Notes: generated from the sequence alone by a model not told the origin. Counted from the stretch's first letter, positions 18,293 to 27,863 are shown. The stretch: 64,000 bases of DNA from Bradyrhizobium sp. S69 (GCF_009766005.1 NZ_LMUK01000046.1:379232-443231); one strand, 5' to 3'. Numbers and translations: made by a program.

Positions 18293-19615
18293 TTACTGCG
18301 CGAGATGCGCTGTCAGCGGATGATTGCCGGCGTTGCCGAAGAACGCTGCTTCTTCGGCGGTAGCCTCCAGGAGCTGCTCGTCCTGGTCGTAGATGTCGTT
18401 GCGGAACTGGATGGTCTGGTCCCTGGTCATCCACGCCGTGAGATAGATCCAGGCGACCGGGACTTTCTTGGGCAGGGTGATATCCTCGCGCGCGCCGGTC
18501 GCGATCGCGGCGTCGATTGCCGCGCGATTCCATTTCGGCATTTCTTCCTGCAGCAGCCACGCGGCGAGGTCGCGCACATTGTCGACCCGCGAGCAGCCGT
18601 GCGAATCGAAGCGGTAGTCGTCGCTGAACAGATTGTGCTGGTTGGTGTCGTGCATGTAGACCGAGTAGGGGTTCGGCATGTCGATTTTCACAGCGCCCAG
18701 CGCGTTCCACGTGCCGGACTCCTGACGCACGGTAAAGTTCGGCGTGCGGGTGCCGGACCAGTCGATCGATCGCGGGTCGATCGGGGCGTCGTGGGCGTCG
18801 AGCACTTCCATGTGCATGCGCGCGAGATAGCCCGGGTCTTTGCGCATGTGCGCGGAGATTTCGGTTTTCGAGATCGACGACGGAACGGTCCAGGTCGGAT
18901 TGAGGTTGACGCTGGTGATTTCGGCGGTCAGCGTCGGCGAAGGCTTTTCGGTCTTGCCGACGATCACGCGATAGCGCCGCACCACCTTGTCGTTTTCGAT
19001 CGCCTCGGCGAACGCCGCGGGCAGGTTCACGACGACGTAGCGTTGTCCAAAGCTGAAATTCATGTTGTCGAGCCGTTCCAGCGACGCCTCGAGCTGCTTG
19101 ATGCGCTTCTGCACGGAAATATTGAGCGCGGTGAGGGTGCGCGGCGTCACCACGCCGGTCGGCGCGAGGCCATGGCGCGCCTGGAAGCGCATCACGCCCT
19201 CGACGACCGCCTCGTCAAACGGGCCCGTTGCCTTGTCCTCGGCGAGATCGCCGGTGACGATCAGGCGCTTGCGGAGCAGGTCGTCGTTCGGACCAGCCAC
19301 GCCGGAGGCGAATTTCGCGTCGGCCGGTATCGTCGGCCATCCGCCGCGCACCGCGAGATCGCCATAGCTCAGCGCCGCCTGCTTGATGCGTTCCGCGGTC
19401 CCTTCGTCGTAGGTCGGCTCATGCGAGAGCGCGAGGGCCGCCGCCGAACGCGATTCGGGCGTCGATGCGGCGGCAGGCTTGATCGCGTGCGCCGCCGGCG
19501 CTGTCGCCGCTGGCTTGGCTGAGGCACCGGCGCCCGTCGTCGTCTCGGTGCTCTGACCAAAGGCGGAGCCGCTCGCAAGCATGGTAGCGATGGCGATGAT
19601 CGTCGTTGTTCGCAT
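18293..19615 (-). CDS. Murein L,D-transpeptidase (YkuD domain, YcbB-like)
   Basis: 440 residues, exported. The signal is MRTTTIIAIATMLASGSAFG, followed by an Ala/Pro/Thr-rich linker. A peptidoglycan-binding_1 motif (MRFQARHGLAPTGVVTPRTLTALN) precedes the YkuD domain with FDSHGCSRV; the catalytic Cys is near residue 340. The enzyme should form 3-3 cross-links in peptidoglycan in the periplasm. I start at 19615, where the signal peptide begins; the frame continues to an ATG at 19729 with less plausible residues. It stands alone between the GST gene and a Bug-type binding protein. Confidence 0.85.
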   Translation of the reverse strand: MRTTTIIAIATMLASGSAFGQSTETTTGAGASAKPAATAPAAHAIKPAAASTPESRSAAALALSHEPTYDEGTAERIKQAALSYGDLAVRGGWPTIPADAKFASGVAGPNDDLLRKRLIVTGDLAEDKATGPFDEAVVEGVMRFQARHGLAPTGVVTPRTLTALNISVQKRIKQLEASLERLDNMNFSFGQRYVVVNLPAAFAEAIENDKVVRRYRVIVGKTEKPSPTLTAEITSVNLNPTWTVPSSISKTEISAHMRKDPGYLARMHMEVLDAHDAPIDPRSIDWSGTRTPNFTVRQESGTWNALGAVKIDMPNPYSVYMHDTNQHNLFSDDYRFDSHGCSRVDNVRDLAAWLLQEEMPKWNRAAIDAAIATGAREDITLPKKVPVAWIYLTAWMTRDQTIQFRNDIYDQDEQLLEATAEEAAFFGNAGNHPLTAHLAQ

Positions 19616-19901
19616 GTCTGATGGCCCTGCAATGCGCCGGTTGGGCGCCGACAATGAATTGAAAAAGACGGGCTCAATGGAGCCGATCAAGCCGACAACA
19701 CCCGGTCCGCAAAAGGTTTCCGCAAACATTAACCTTCGAGAGTTGCGTTTCGATTAAGCTGATTTTGCGGCGGTTGCGGTGCCACAACGCCGAATTGGCC
19801 ATCTGAATTTAACTTTGGTTGCCTTTGATATGTCGTCGGGACCGCTAATGTGGTTCGCAACGATATTCGTCGACAAAAATGAAGCGTGCCTGGGAGGATG
19901 A

Positions 19902-20882
19902 ATGCGGTGGACACGTCGAGAGGCGGTGGCTGGATGCGGTGGCGCTCTGGCCTTGCTGGCCGGGTTGCCGGCCCTCGCCGGATCCTATCCCAGCCAGACG
20001 ATCAAGATGATCGTGCCTTATCCGGCAGGCGGCACCACGGACTTGCTCGGCCGGATGGTCGCGGATGAACTCCAGATCGGGCTCGGCGCGGCAGTTATCG
20101 TCGAGAACAAGCCTGGCGCCGGCACGACAATCGGCGCGGAGCAGGTCGCAAGGGCCGCACCCGACGGTTACACGCTGCTGCTGGCGACCTCGACCACGCT
20201 TGCCATCAACAAGACCCTCTACAAGAAGCTGCCCTACGATCCGGTGAAGGATTTTACGCCGATCGCGCTGCTGGCCGGCGTGCCGTTTGCCTTGATCGTC
20301 AACCCGCAGGTCCCGGCGAAGACGCTGACCGAGTTCATCGCCTATGCCAAATCGAAGCCGGGGCTGGCCTATGGCTCGGCTGGCAATGGCAGTCCGCAGC
20401 ATCTCGGCGCGGAGATGCTGAAGTCGGCCGCGGGCATCGATATCCGTCACGTTCCCTATCGCGGCAGCGTAGCGGCCATGCTCGATGTGATCGCGGGACA
20501 TGTGGCCTTCATGGTGATCGATCTTCAGCCCGCGCTGCCGCAGATCGCGGCAGGCAAAGTCAGGGTCTTGGGCGTGACCACGCCCCGGCGCGTGGCGTCG
20601 GCGCCCGACATTCCGACCTTGGCCGAAGGCGGTCTTGCGGGTTTTGAACTGGTCGCCTGGCAGGGCGTGGTCGGCCCCGCCGGTCTGCCTCGTCCGATCG
20701 TCGACCAATTGGCCGCGCAGATCGGCAGACTGGTTGCCGATCCTGCTACGCGTGACAAGTTCAAGGTGCTGGCGCTGGAGTCGCTGCCGCCGTCGACCCC
20801 GGATAGTTTTGCGATTTACGTGAAGACCGAGGTCGATCGATGGGCCGAGATCGTCAAGCGTTCCGGCGCCGAACTGGAATGA
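19902..20882 (+). CDS. Bug/TctC-family tripartite tricarboxylate transporter substrate-binding protein
   Basis: 326 residues, periplasmic. The N-terminus MRWTRREAVAGCGGALALLAG is a Tat-like or Sec signal. The mature protein starts SYPSQTIKMIVPYPAGGTTD, the standard Bug opening, with ENKPGAGTTIGAEQVARAAPDGYTLL, YGSAGNGSPQHLGAEMLK and HVPYRGSVAAMLDVIAGHV. GGGAGGAT lies just ahead of the ATG. No TctA/TctB membrane genes are nearby, as is usual for Bug proteins, so it is an orphan receptor for a carboxylate or aromatic acid. A flavin monooxygenase follows 100 bases downstream. Confidence 0.87.
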   Translation: MRWTRREAVAGCGGALALLAGLPALAGSYPSQTIKMIVPYPAGGTTDLLGRMVADELQIGLGAAVIVENKPGAGTTIGAEQVARAAPDGYTLLLATSTTLAINKTLYKKLPYDPVKDFTPIALLAGVPFALIVNPQVPAKTLTEFIAYAKSKPGLAYGSAGNGSPQHLGAEMLKSAAGIDIRHVPYRGSVAAMLDVIAGHVAFMVIDLQPALPQIAAGKVRVLGVTTPRRVASAPDIPTLAEGGLAGFELVAWQGVVGPAGLPRPIVDQLAAQIGRLVADPATRDKFKVLALESLPPSTPDSFAIYVKTEVDRWAEIVKRSGAELE

Positions 20883-20982
20883 TGCAACGGATGTACCGCG
20901 GTTCTCTCTGCAAGGCGCTATTGATGGCTGAAAATGAAGTCTGTTTCGCAATGCGGTCTATCCCTGAGATGCGGTCCCTGAG

Positions 20983-22620
20983 ATGAATGAGGCGGATGTC
21001 CTGATCGTCGGCGCCGGGCCGGTTGGGCTGACGCTCGCGATTGACCTCGCGTGGCGCGGTATCAACGTCACGATCGCGGAAACGCGTGCGCGGGCTGCAC
21101 CACCGGAACCGAAGTGCAACCATGTCGCCGCGCGCACCATGGAAATCTTTCGGCGGCTCGGCCTCGCCGAAGCGGTGCGCAATGCCGGATTGCCGGCGGA
21201 TTATCCGCATGACGTCAGCTATCGCACGTCGTTCACCGGCCAGGAGCTGACGCGCATCAAAATTCCGTGCCGCCGCGATCGCTTCACGGCGACCGATGGT
21301 CCCGATTGCAACTGGCCGACACCGGAGCCGCCGCATCGCATCAACCAGATCTTTCTTGAGCCTATTCTGTTCGAACACGCCGCGGCCCAGCCGCGTATCC
21401 GCGTTATCAACCGCACGTCCATCGAAGATGTCATGGTGGAGGATAGCTCCGCGACCGTCGGTCTTCGCGATCTGGAAAGCGGCACAATGCGGCGCGTGAC
21501 GTGCCGTTATTTGATCGGCTGTGACGGTGCCCGCTCCATCGTGCGCAAGGCGATCGGCGCCGAGTTGAACGGCGACGCGATCATTCAGCGCGTGCAATCC
21601 AGCTACATCCGCGCGCCGGGGCTGATCGATCGCCAGCAACACGCCAATGCCTGGGGCACCGGTGCGATCAACCCGCGGCGCTCCGGCATGGTGTATGCGA
21701 TCGATGGTCGGGAGCGATGGCTGGTGCACAATTACATGAGGCCCGGCGAGACCGAGTTCGAGGCGGTCGACCGCGACGCCTGCCTGCGAACTATTCTCGG
21801 GGTGGAGGCTGATTTTAAATACGACATCATCTCGAAGGAGGATTGGTACGGACGCCGGCTGATCGCCAACAGGTTTCGCGACCGTTGCGCGTTCATCGCC
21901 GGCGATGCCTCGCATATCTGGGTGCCCTATGCCGGTTACGGCATGAATGCCGGGATCGCCGACGCCATGAATCTGTCCTGGCTGCTGGCCGCACATCTCA
22001 ACGGCTGGGCGCCGGCGTCCATTCTCGACGCTTACGAGGCGGAGCGCTGGCCGATCACGAACCAGGTCTCGCGATTTGCGATGTCGCACGCCGAGGCTGA
22101 GATTCGCCGCCGCGGCGCGGTGCCCGACGAAATCGAGGATGCGGGAGCGGCGGGCGAGTTGGCGCGCGTGGAGGTCGGGCGTCTCGCCTACGAGATCAAC
22201 GTGCAGCAATACGCCTGCGCCGGTCTCAATTTCGGCACCTATTACGATCGCTCGCCGATCATTGCCTATGACGGTGTCGAGCCGCCGGCCTACACGATGA
22301 ACAGCTATTCGCCTTCGACGGTCCCAGGCTGCCGCACGCCGCATCTGTGGTGCGATGGCGTCTCGCTCTACGACCTCATGGGGCCGGAGTTTACGCTGCT
22401 GCGGTTTGACCCGGCGGCGGATGTGGCGGGGCTGGAGGCGGCGGCGCGCAAAAAGGGCTTGCCGCTAAAGCTGCTTGAGGTCGCGCGGCCCGCAACCGCC
22501 ATTTGCGACGGCAGCGGGCTCGTACTGTCGCGGCCTGACCAGCATGTGGCATGGCGCGGCGACAGGCCACCGTCCGATCCGCTGGCGCTGATCGATCATG
22601 TCCGTGGCGTCGTGAAGTAG
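20983..22620 (+). CDS. FAD-dependent aromatic-type monooxygenase
   Basis: 545 residues, group A flavoprotein hydroxylase of the phenol/MhpA/TfdB type. The dinucleotide fold VLIVGAGPVGLTLAIDLAWRG has glycines at 10, 12 and 15 and ends near an acidic residue at the end of beta-2 (TIAE). The DG motif is YLIGCDGARSIVRKAIG and the FAD-ribityl motif GDASHIWVPYAGYGMNAGIADAMNLSWLL. A C-terminal thioredoxin-like tail follows, as in phenol hydroxylases. It probably uses NAD(P)H and O2 to hydroxylate an aromatic ring. The Bug receptor upstream may bring in a related acid. Confidence 0.85.
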   Translation: MNEADVLIVGAGPVGLTLAIDLAWRGINVTIAETRARAAPPEPKCNHVAARTMEIFRRLGLAEAVRNAGLPADYPHDVSYRTSFTGQELTRIKIPCRRDRFTATDGPDCNWPTPEPPHRINQIFLEPILFEHAAAQPRIRVINRTSIEDVMVEDSSATVGLRDLESGTMRRVTCRYLIGCDGARSIVRKAIGAELNGDAIIQRVQSSYIRAPGLIDRQQHANAWGTGAINPRRSGMVYAIDGRERWLVHNYMRPGETEFEAVDRDACLRTILGVEADFKYDIISKEDWYGRRLIANRFRDRCAFIAGDASHIWVPYAGYGMNAGIADAMNLSWLLAAHLNGWAPASILDAYEAERWPITNQVSRFAMSHAEAEIRRRGAVPDEIEDAGAAGELARVEVGRLAYEINVQQYACAGLNFGTYYDRSPIIAYDGVEPPAYTMNSYSPSTVPGCRTPHLWCDGVSLYDLMGPEFTLLRFDPAADVAGLEAAARKKGLPLKLLEVARPATAICDGSGLVLSRPDQHVAWRGDRPPSDPLALIDHVRGVVK

Positions 22621-22763
22621 AAAAGCAGGCGGGGGATCGGCCGAACGAACAGCGTCCGGAGCGCGGTCAGCACGGGTGAGGCCCGGTCTTGCGACCGATC
22701 GGGCGCTGAACCGCAGCGCGCGTGATCCTTCGCGAAACCGCCGATGCCTAGGCGGGCCGTGCG

Positions 22764-23159
22764 CTAATCTTCGTTCGCAGCGATCGATTCCATCAAGGAC
22801 ACCAGCTGCCGCTGAACGGTCTGGTCCTTGATCTTGCTGTAGGCCCGCAGCAACCTGAGGCTGAACGAGCTGTCGAGAAACAGCAAGCTTTCGACCTCGC
22901 GCGCCTTGCCGTCGCCGTCGTAGAAGAACGTGACGGGCACATCGAGCGCGGTCGCGATCTGCTGAAGACGAGCGGCACCAACCCGGTTGACGCCCTTCTC
23001 ATATTTCTGGACCTGCTGGAAGCTGACGCCGAGTTGGTCACCCAACTCTGCCTGCGAGATGCGCTGCTCGACACGCCGTAGGCGAATCCGCTTGCCGAGT
23101 TCAATGTCGGGTTTTCCGGCACTGCGTTGCTTCATTTTCTTCGCCGCTGCTTTAATCAT
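22764..23159 (-). CDS. XRE-family helix-turn-helix regulator
   Basis: 131 residues. A Lys-rich N-terminus is followed by an HTH_3 domain over about residues 20-75 (LGKRIRLRRVEQRISQAELGDQLG, then QVQKYEKGVNRVGAARLQQIATAL). The remainder (SLLFLDSSFSLRLLRAYSKIKDQTVQRQLVSLMESIA) is helical and resembles the tail of a recurrent alphaproteobacterial XRE type. The frame extends to an ATG at 23216, but Lys-rich homology begins at 23159. It is convergent with the monooxygenase gene and has a long non-coding region upstream. Target unknown. Confidence 0.8.
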   Translation of the reverse strand: MIKAAAKKMKQRSAGKPDIELGKRIRLRRVEQRISQAELGDQLGVSFQQVQKYEKGVNRVGAARLQQIATALDVPVTFFYDGDGKAREVESLLFLDSSFSLRLLRAYSKIKDQTVQRQLVSLMESIAANED

Positions 23160-23930
23160 TCTGTTTTTACCGTCCTTCCGTCGAGAAGACCCCGAACAAA
23201 TGGGTGAGAGATTCATCCTTACTTATATACTGCTTTGGGCCTGCTTAAATGGGCGAAATTGTGCGTAAACCACCGGAATCTTGTCGCGCCACACACGTCC
23301 ACCTGCCGGACGGGTATTTTGGACACACAGCCGCTGCCCGAGAACCGGGGTCGAGCGGCGGCGCAATTCGATGCGCAGCGGTACTATTTTCCTGCCTACT
23401 ATGCAGGCTTTGGTTGGAAACCCGACAATACTCGCGCGGTTGGCGATAGCTTCCGCAGAGATCGGCGCTGCTGATGCCGTGCCTCGTGGCCGCCATATCC
23501 CGCCGCGGCTGACCGGCAAACCGGCGAGACCAGCGACAATCCGGCGTTGAGGAACGCCGCTTTCCCGCACCGGGCGCATACGCAAGTCTTTCCATCCGCC
23601 AAACTTGACAGAATATGATACGAGACACAACCGCAGCGGGTTCAGACCCTCCGGCTCAACAAGCAGATTTGTTCGCCGGCACCGCTTTTCGGGGCAAATA
23701 TATACCACCCTAAGTATTGTTGTACCTGCCGGGCCGGCCAAAGCGGTGCCGGGAAATAACGTTATCGGCGGAAAGTTTTGCCGGGACGTGCGCTGGCTTC
23801 GTCGGTCGTCGGCAGCCATATCCGGCGGCGCGCCGGTGCATCCGCGCCTTCGATGCCAAAATGTTCTTGCTTCGATACGCCGTGGCTGCAATCTCATGGC
23901 CATACGCTTTGCCAAGCAGGAATCGATCGG
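23160..23930. other. Intergenic region without recognised gene
   Basis: About 770 bases between the divergent XRE regulator and DUF3830 genes. Several frames are open on both strands, but they look like high-GC chance frames without family signatures or good ribosome sites. There are AT-richer patches near 23215-23235 and 23695-23730 that could hold promoters for the flanking genes. I see no tRNA, strong palindrome or terminator. Confidence 0.45.
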
Positions 23931-24344
23931 ATGAGCCAACTTGTTATCCGCGCCGGCGACTTTACGTTCGACGCGATTTTTGAAGATCAGTTGGCGCCGA
24001 AGACCTGCGCGGCCTTTCGTCGCGCGATGCCGTTCGAGAGCCAAATGGTCCATGTGCGCTGGAGCGGCGAGGGCGTCTGGCTTCCGCTCGGCGATCTCGA
24101 CTTCGGCGTCGGCTATGAGAATCACACCAGCTATCCTGCACCTGGCCAGATCATCCTCTACCCCGGCGGCATCAGCGAGACCGAGATCCTGCTGGCCTAT
24201 GGCGGGGTGCAGTTCGCCAGCAAGATGGGCCAGCTCGCCGGTAACCACTTCATCACGCTGACCTCCGGGCTCGACCGGCTGCCCGAACTGGGCAAGACCG
24301 TGCTCTGGAAGGGCGCGCAGAAGGTCAGGTTCGAGGCAGCTTAG
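23931..24344 (+). CDS. DUF3830 family protein
   Basis: 137 residues. FDAIFEDQLAPKTCAAFRRAMP, MVHVRWSGEGVWLPLGD and HTSYPAPGQIILYPGGISETEILLAYG match the DUF3830 family, a small cyclophilin-like fold often coded beside amidohydrolases of ureide or pyrimidine breakdown. The ATG at 23931 has AGGAA upstream. Its stop is followed immediately by the ATG of the M20 amidohydrolase (TAG-ATG), so the two are co-translated. Enzymatic activity is not known to me; a helper or enzyme role in the same pathway is likely. Confidence 0.78.
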   Translation: MSQLVIRAGDFTFDAIFEDQLAPKTCAAFRRAMPFESQMVHVRWSGEGVWLPLGDLDFGVGYENHTSYPAPGQIILYPGGISETEILLAYGGVQFASKMGQLAGNHFITLTSGLDRLPELGKTVLWKGAQKVRFEAA

Positions 24345-25616
24345 ATGGCGGGAGCCGCGACGGATCACCCCTTGCTGGGCCGGGAAATTGTCGGCCGGAT
24401 CGGCGCGCTCGGCGCCATCTCCGAGACGCCGGAAAATCTGACCCGCATCTTCCTCAGTCCGCAGCATCGGGCCGCCGCCGAACTGCTGCTGTCGTGGATG
24501 GAGAGCGCCGGGATGCGCGCCCATCTCGACGCCATTGGCAATGTGTGCGGCCGCTACGAGGGCGATCGCCCGGGTCTGCCGTGCCTGATGTTGGGGTCGC
24601 ATTACGACACCGTGCGCGATGCCGGCAAATGGGATGGGCCGCTCGGGCTGGTCACGGCGATCTCCTGCGTCGCCGATTTGAACCGGCGCGGCCGCCGGCT
24701 GCCGTTCGCCATCGAGGTGGTTGGTTTCGCCGATGAAGAAGGCGTGCGATTCGCCTCGACCCTGCTCGGCAGCCGCGCCATCGCCGGCACCTTCGACGAA
24801 GCGGCGCTGGGCTCCAGGGACGAGGCCGGCATCACCATGCACCAGGCGTTGTCGCAGTTCGGGCTCGATCCCGCGCACATCGGCGCGGCTGCGCGGGCGC
24901 GGCGCGAGCTGCATGGCTATGTCGAGCTGCATATCGAGCAGGGGCCGGTGCTCGAAGGCTTGAACCTGCCGGTCGGCGTCGTGACCGCGATATCGGGCGC
25001 CACCCGGCTTGCGGTGAGGCTTGTCGGCATGGCCGGACACGCCGGCACCGTGCCGATGGCGTTGCGCCGCGACGCGCTGGCGGGAGCCGCGGAATGCATC
25101 GTCGAGATCGAGGAGTTTTGCCGCACCGATCCGGACGGGCTGGTGGGTACCGTCGGCTACATCCATGCCATGCCGGGCGCGACCAATGTCATTCCGGGCC
25201 AGGTCTCGTTCACCATTGATATCCGCGCCGCCGCTGATGCACCGCGCAAGCTCGCGGTGACCGATATCGTTCGCCAAATCGAGACTATCGCCAAGCGGCG
25301 GAAGCTGACGCTGCAAGTCGATGTGACCCATGAGAACCGTACCGTGCCATGCGCGCCGTGGCTGAAGCGCCAGGTTGCCGAGGCTGTTGCCGCCGAAGGC
25401 TATCGCGTGTTCGAACTGCCGAGCGGAGCCGGGCATGACGGCATGGCGATGATCGACATCGCCGATGTCGCCATGGTTTTCGTGCGGTGTCGCGGCGGCA
25501 TCAGCCACAATCCCGCCGAACACGTCGAGGAGGCCGACGCCGATGCCGGCGCCCGCGTGCTGCTGCGGCTGATCGAGAATTTTCTTCCGCGGACGGGTGA
25601 GGCCAAGGCTTCCTGA
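24345..25616 (+). CDS. Zn-dependent M20-family amidohydrolase (allantoate amidohydrolase / N-carbamoyl-amino-acid hydrolase type)
   Basis: 423 residues. The co-catalytic metal ligands are visible in order: GSHYDTVRDAGKWDG (His and Asp), GFADEEGVRF (Glu pair), ELHIEQGPVLE (His), and GGISHNPAEHV near the end (His). The dimerisation insert contains VGMAGHAGTVPM. The enzyme should hydrolyse an N-carbamoyl or ureido group in the cytosol. Allantoate, ureidoglycolate and N-carbamoyl-amino acids cannot be separated from the sequence alone. It is coupled directly to the DUF3830 gene. The 3' end is 20 bases from the convergent dctA stop. Confidence 0.84.
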   Translation: MAGAATDHPLLGREIVGRIGALGAISETPENLTRIFLSPQHRAAAELLLSWMESAGMRAHLDAIGNVCGRYEGDRPGLPCLMLGSHYDTVRDAGKWDGPLGLVTAISCVADLNRRGRRLPFAIEVVGFADEEGVRFASTLLGSRAIAGTFDEAALGSRDEAGITMHQALSQFGLDPAHIGAAARARRELHGYVELHIEQGPVLEGLNLPVGVVTAISGATRLAVRLVGMAGHAGTVPMALRRDALAGAAECIVEIEEFCRTDPDGLVGTVGYIHAMPGATNVIPGQVSFTIDIRAAADAPRKLAVTDIVRQIETIAKRRKLTLQVDVTHENRTVPCAPWLKRQVAEAVAAEGYRVFELPSGAGHDGMAMIDIADVAMVFVRCRGGISHNPAEHVEEADADAGARVLLRLIENFLPRTGEAKAS

Positions 25617-25636
25617 ACTCCGCAACGGCTGCATTG

Positions 25637-26956
25637 CTAACCCGCCGTGACATCCACCAGTTCGTCGCCGTCGAGCACGCGGCGCGCTTTGGCGAGATCG
25701 AGGTCGCCCTCCCATGCCGCGACCACGACGGTGGCGACGCAATTACCGATCAAATTGCCGCACGCACGCGCCATGCCGATGAACCAGTCGATCGACAGCA
25801 CCAGCACGAGGCCGATCGCGGGAATGCTTGGCACCGCGTTCAGCGTCGCCGCCAGGATCACGATCGCCGAACCGGGGACGCCGTGGGCGCCCTTGGAGGT
25901 GATCAGCGACACTCCGAGCACCAGCATCAGATCGCCGAACGACAGCGGCGTGTTGGTCGCCTGCGCGATGAACACCACGGCCAGCGTCAGATAGATCGAG
26001 AACGCATCGAGGTTGAACGAATAGCCGGTGGGGATCACGAGGCCGACCACCGAATCCTTGACGCCGAGTCGCTCCAGTTTGCGCATGATCTGCGGCAGCA
26101 CGGCGTCCGAGGACGCCGTCGCCAGCACGATGGTCAATTCCTCGCGCAGATAGGACAGGAATTTGACGATGTTCAGTCCGGTCAGCGCCATCACGCTGCC
26201 GAGCACGCCGAGCACGAAGATCGCGACCGAGACGTAAAACAAGGCCACCAGGGAGATCAATTGCCGGAGCGAGCCGACGCCGTATTTGCCGACCGTATAG
26301 GCCACCGCGCCGAGCACGCCGAGCGGCGCGAGCCGCACGATCAGCCCCATGGCGCGGAACAGCACGCTCGATACCGCGTCGATCAGCGAGCTGATCTTTT
26401 CGCCTTTTTCACCGCCGACCAGCGCGAGGCTGACGCCGAAGATGATGGCGAAGAACAGCACCTGCAGCACGTCGTTACGCGCCAGCGCATCGAACGAGGT
26501 GGTCGGAATGATGTTCATCAGGAAGCTGCCGATGCCTTCGCCCTTCAGCTTGTGGGCGTTGTCGGCGTAGCTCGCCAGCGCCTTGGCATCGAGCGTCGAG
26601 GTATCGATGTTCATGCCGTGGCCCGGCCCGAACAGATAAGCGAGCACAAGGCCGACGCACAACGCGACCGTGGTCATGGTCTCGAAATAGATCAGCGCCT
26701 TGACGCCGACCCGTCCGACCTTCTTGAGATCGCCGGCGCCGGCGATGCCGTGCACCACGACGCAGAACACGATCGGCGCCACGATCATCGAAATCAGCTT
26801 CAGAAAAGCGTCGCTGAAAATCTTCAGGCTGACGGCAAAATCCGGCACCGCCATGCCGAGCACGATTCCGAGCAGCAGCGCGACCACGACTTGTACGAAA
26901 AGTGATTGGTAAAGCGGTTTTCTCGTGGCTACCACGGTCGCTGCGACGGTTGACAT
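25637..26956 (-). CDS. dctA: C4-dicarboxylate/H+ symporter DctA
   Basis: 439-residue inner-membrane carrier of the glutamate/dicarboxylate symporter family, importing succinate, fumarate and malate. Family marks include MIVAPIVFCVVVHGIA, MNIIPTTSFDAL, TASSDAVLPQIMRKLERLG (re-entrant serine-rich loop), VVGLVIPTGYSFNLDAFSIYLTLA, SKGAHGVPGSAIVILAATL and the conserved SIDWFIGMARACGNLIGNCVATVVVA near the end. The length is standard. A sigma-54 -24/-12 promoter lies 50 bases upstream, consistent with DctB/DctD control in rhizobia, although dctB/dctD are not in the window. Confidence 0.94.
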   Translation of the reverse strand: MSTVAATVVATRKPLYQSLFVQVVVALLLGIVLGMAVPDFAVSLKIFSDAFLKLISMIVAPIVFCVVVHGIAGAGDLKKVGRVGVKALIYFETMTTVALCVGLVLAYLFGPGHGMNIDTSTLDAKALASYADNAHKLKGEGIGSFLMNIIPTTSFDALARNDVLQVLFFAIIFGVSLALVGGEKGEKISSLIDAVSSVLFRAMGLIVRLAPLGVLGAVAYTVGKYGVGSLRQLISLVALFYVSVAIFVLGVLGSVMALTGLNIVKFLSYLREELTIVLATASSDAVLPQIMRKLERLGVKDSVVGLVIPTGYSFNLDAFSIYLTLAVVFIAQATNTPLSFGDLMLVLGVSLITSKGAHGVPGSAIVILAATLNAVPSIPAIGLVLVLSIDWFIGMARACGNLIGNCVATVVVAAWEGDLDLAKARRVLDGDELVDVTAG

Positions 26957-27005
26957 GACCTGCTCCCCCTGTGATTGAACCCATGCCCGGATTCAGTTCG
27001 TTCTG

Positions 27006-27022
27006 AGCAACAAATGTGCCAA
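27006..27022 (-). promoter_or_regulatory. Sigma-54 promoter of dctA
   Basis: On the minus strand the sequence TTGGCACATTTGTTGCT has the invariant GG and GC spaced by exactly 10 bases, matching the -24/-12 consensus TGGCAC-N5-TTGC. Transcription should start near 26995, giving a leader of about 40 bases before the dctA ATG at 26956. Rhizobial dctA genes are known to depend on RpoN and DctD. The enhancer sites upstream were not resolved. Confidence 0.8.
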
Positions 27023-27102
27023 ACAACCGCGACCCAGGGTAGCGGAGATTTCACCCGCTTCGATCTCTCGATGGCCCGGGTCCAACATGGTTCGATGACG
27101 GC

Positions 27103-27837
27103 ATGATTCACGATGTTTCGATCCCCGCGGCACTGATCGCCGGCCTGGTCAGTTTCCTGTCGCCCTGCGTGCTGCCGCTGGTGCCGCCCTATCTGATCTA
27201 TTTGACCGGCGCCACCATCGAGCATGTCGCCAATGACGAGACCGCATCGTCGTCGCGGCGCGCCGTGATGATATCGGCGCTGATGTTCGTGCTGGGCTTT
27301 TCGACCGTATTCGTGGCGCTCGGCGCCAGCGCCTCGCTGATCGGCACCCTGATCCGCGCCTGGTCGGCGCAGCTTTCGATCGCCGCCGGGATCGTCATCA
27401 TCGTGATGGGCCTGCACTTCCTCGGGCTGACGCGGATCGGCCTGTTGATGCGGGAAGGGCGGTTGCCGATTCCAAAGCCGGTGGGGCTGTGGGGCGCCTA
27501 TCTGATGGGGCTCGCCTTCGCGTTTGGTTGGACGCCCTGCATCGGCCCGATCCTCGCGGCTATCCTGTCGGTCGCGGCCGCCGAGGCGACGGTGGCGAAG
27601 GGCGCGGGCCTGCTCGCGGTCTATTCGGCCGGCCTCGGGATTCCGTTTTTGCTGGCGGCCCTGATGGTCGAACAGTTCTCGTCGCTGTTTTCGCGCATCA
27701 AGCGGCATCTCGCCAATGTCGAGCGGGCGATGGGCGTGTTGATGGTCATCACCGGAATTGCCTTCCTGACCGGCGCGATCTCCAACGTCAGCATCTGGCT
27801 GCTGGAGATGTTTCCGGCGCTGCAGAATTTCGGCTGA
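27103..27837 (+). CDS. ccdA: Cytochrome c biogenesis protein CcdA
   Basis: 244-residue inner-membrane thiol transporter with six hydrophobic segments. The reactive cysteines sit in the two family motifs FLSPCVLPLVPPYL (helix 1) and FGWTPCIGPILAAI (helix 4). CcdA passes electrons from cytosolic thioredoxin to periplasmic apocytochrome c or thiol-disulfide proteins. It is divergent from dctA and shares its 147-base upstream region. The protein is complete. Confidence 0.9.
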   Translation: MIHDVSIPAALIAGLVSFLSPCVLPLVPPYLIYLTGATIEHVANDETASSSRRAVMISALMFVLGFSTVFVALGASASLIGTLIRAWSAQLSIAAGIVIIVMGLHFLGLTRIGLLMREGRLPIPKPVGLWGAYLMGLAFAFGWTPCIGPILAAILSVAAAEATVAKGAGLLAVYSAGLGIPFLLAALMVEQFSSLFSRIKRHLANVERAMGVLMVITGIAFLTGAISNVSIWLLEMFPALQNFG

Positions 27838-27863
27838 ACGCCGGCCTCGAAAGATAACCCGCT

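Noticed and set aside
23223..25742. Minus-strand open frame of 839 codons
   Set aside because: It lies opposite the DUF3830 and M20 amidohydrolase genes, has His/Arg/Gln-rich low-complexity composition and no family motif; a high-GC shadow.
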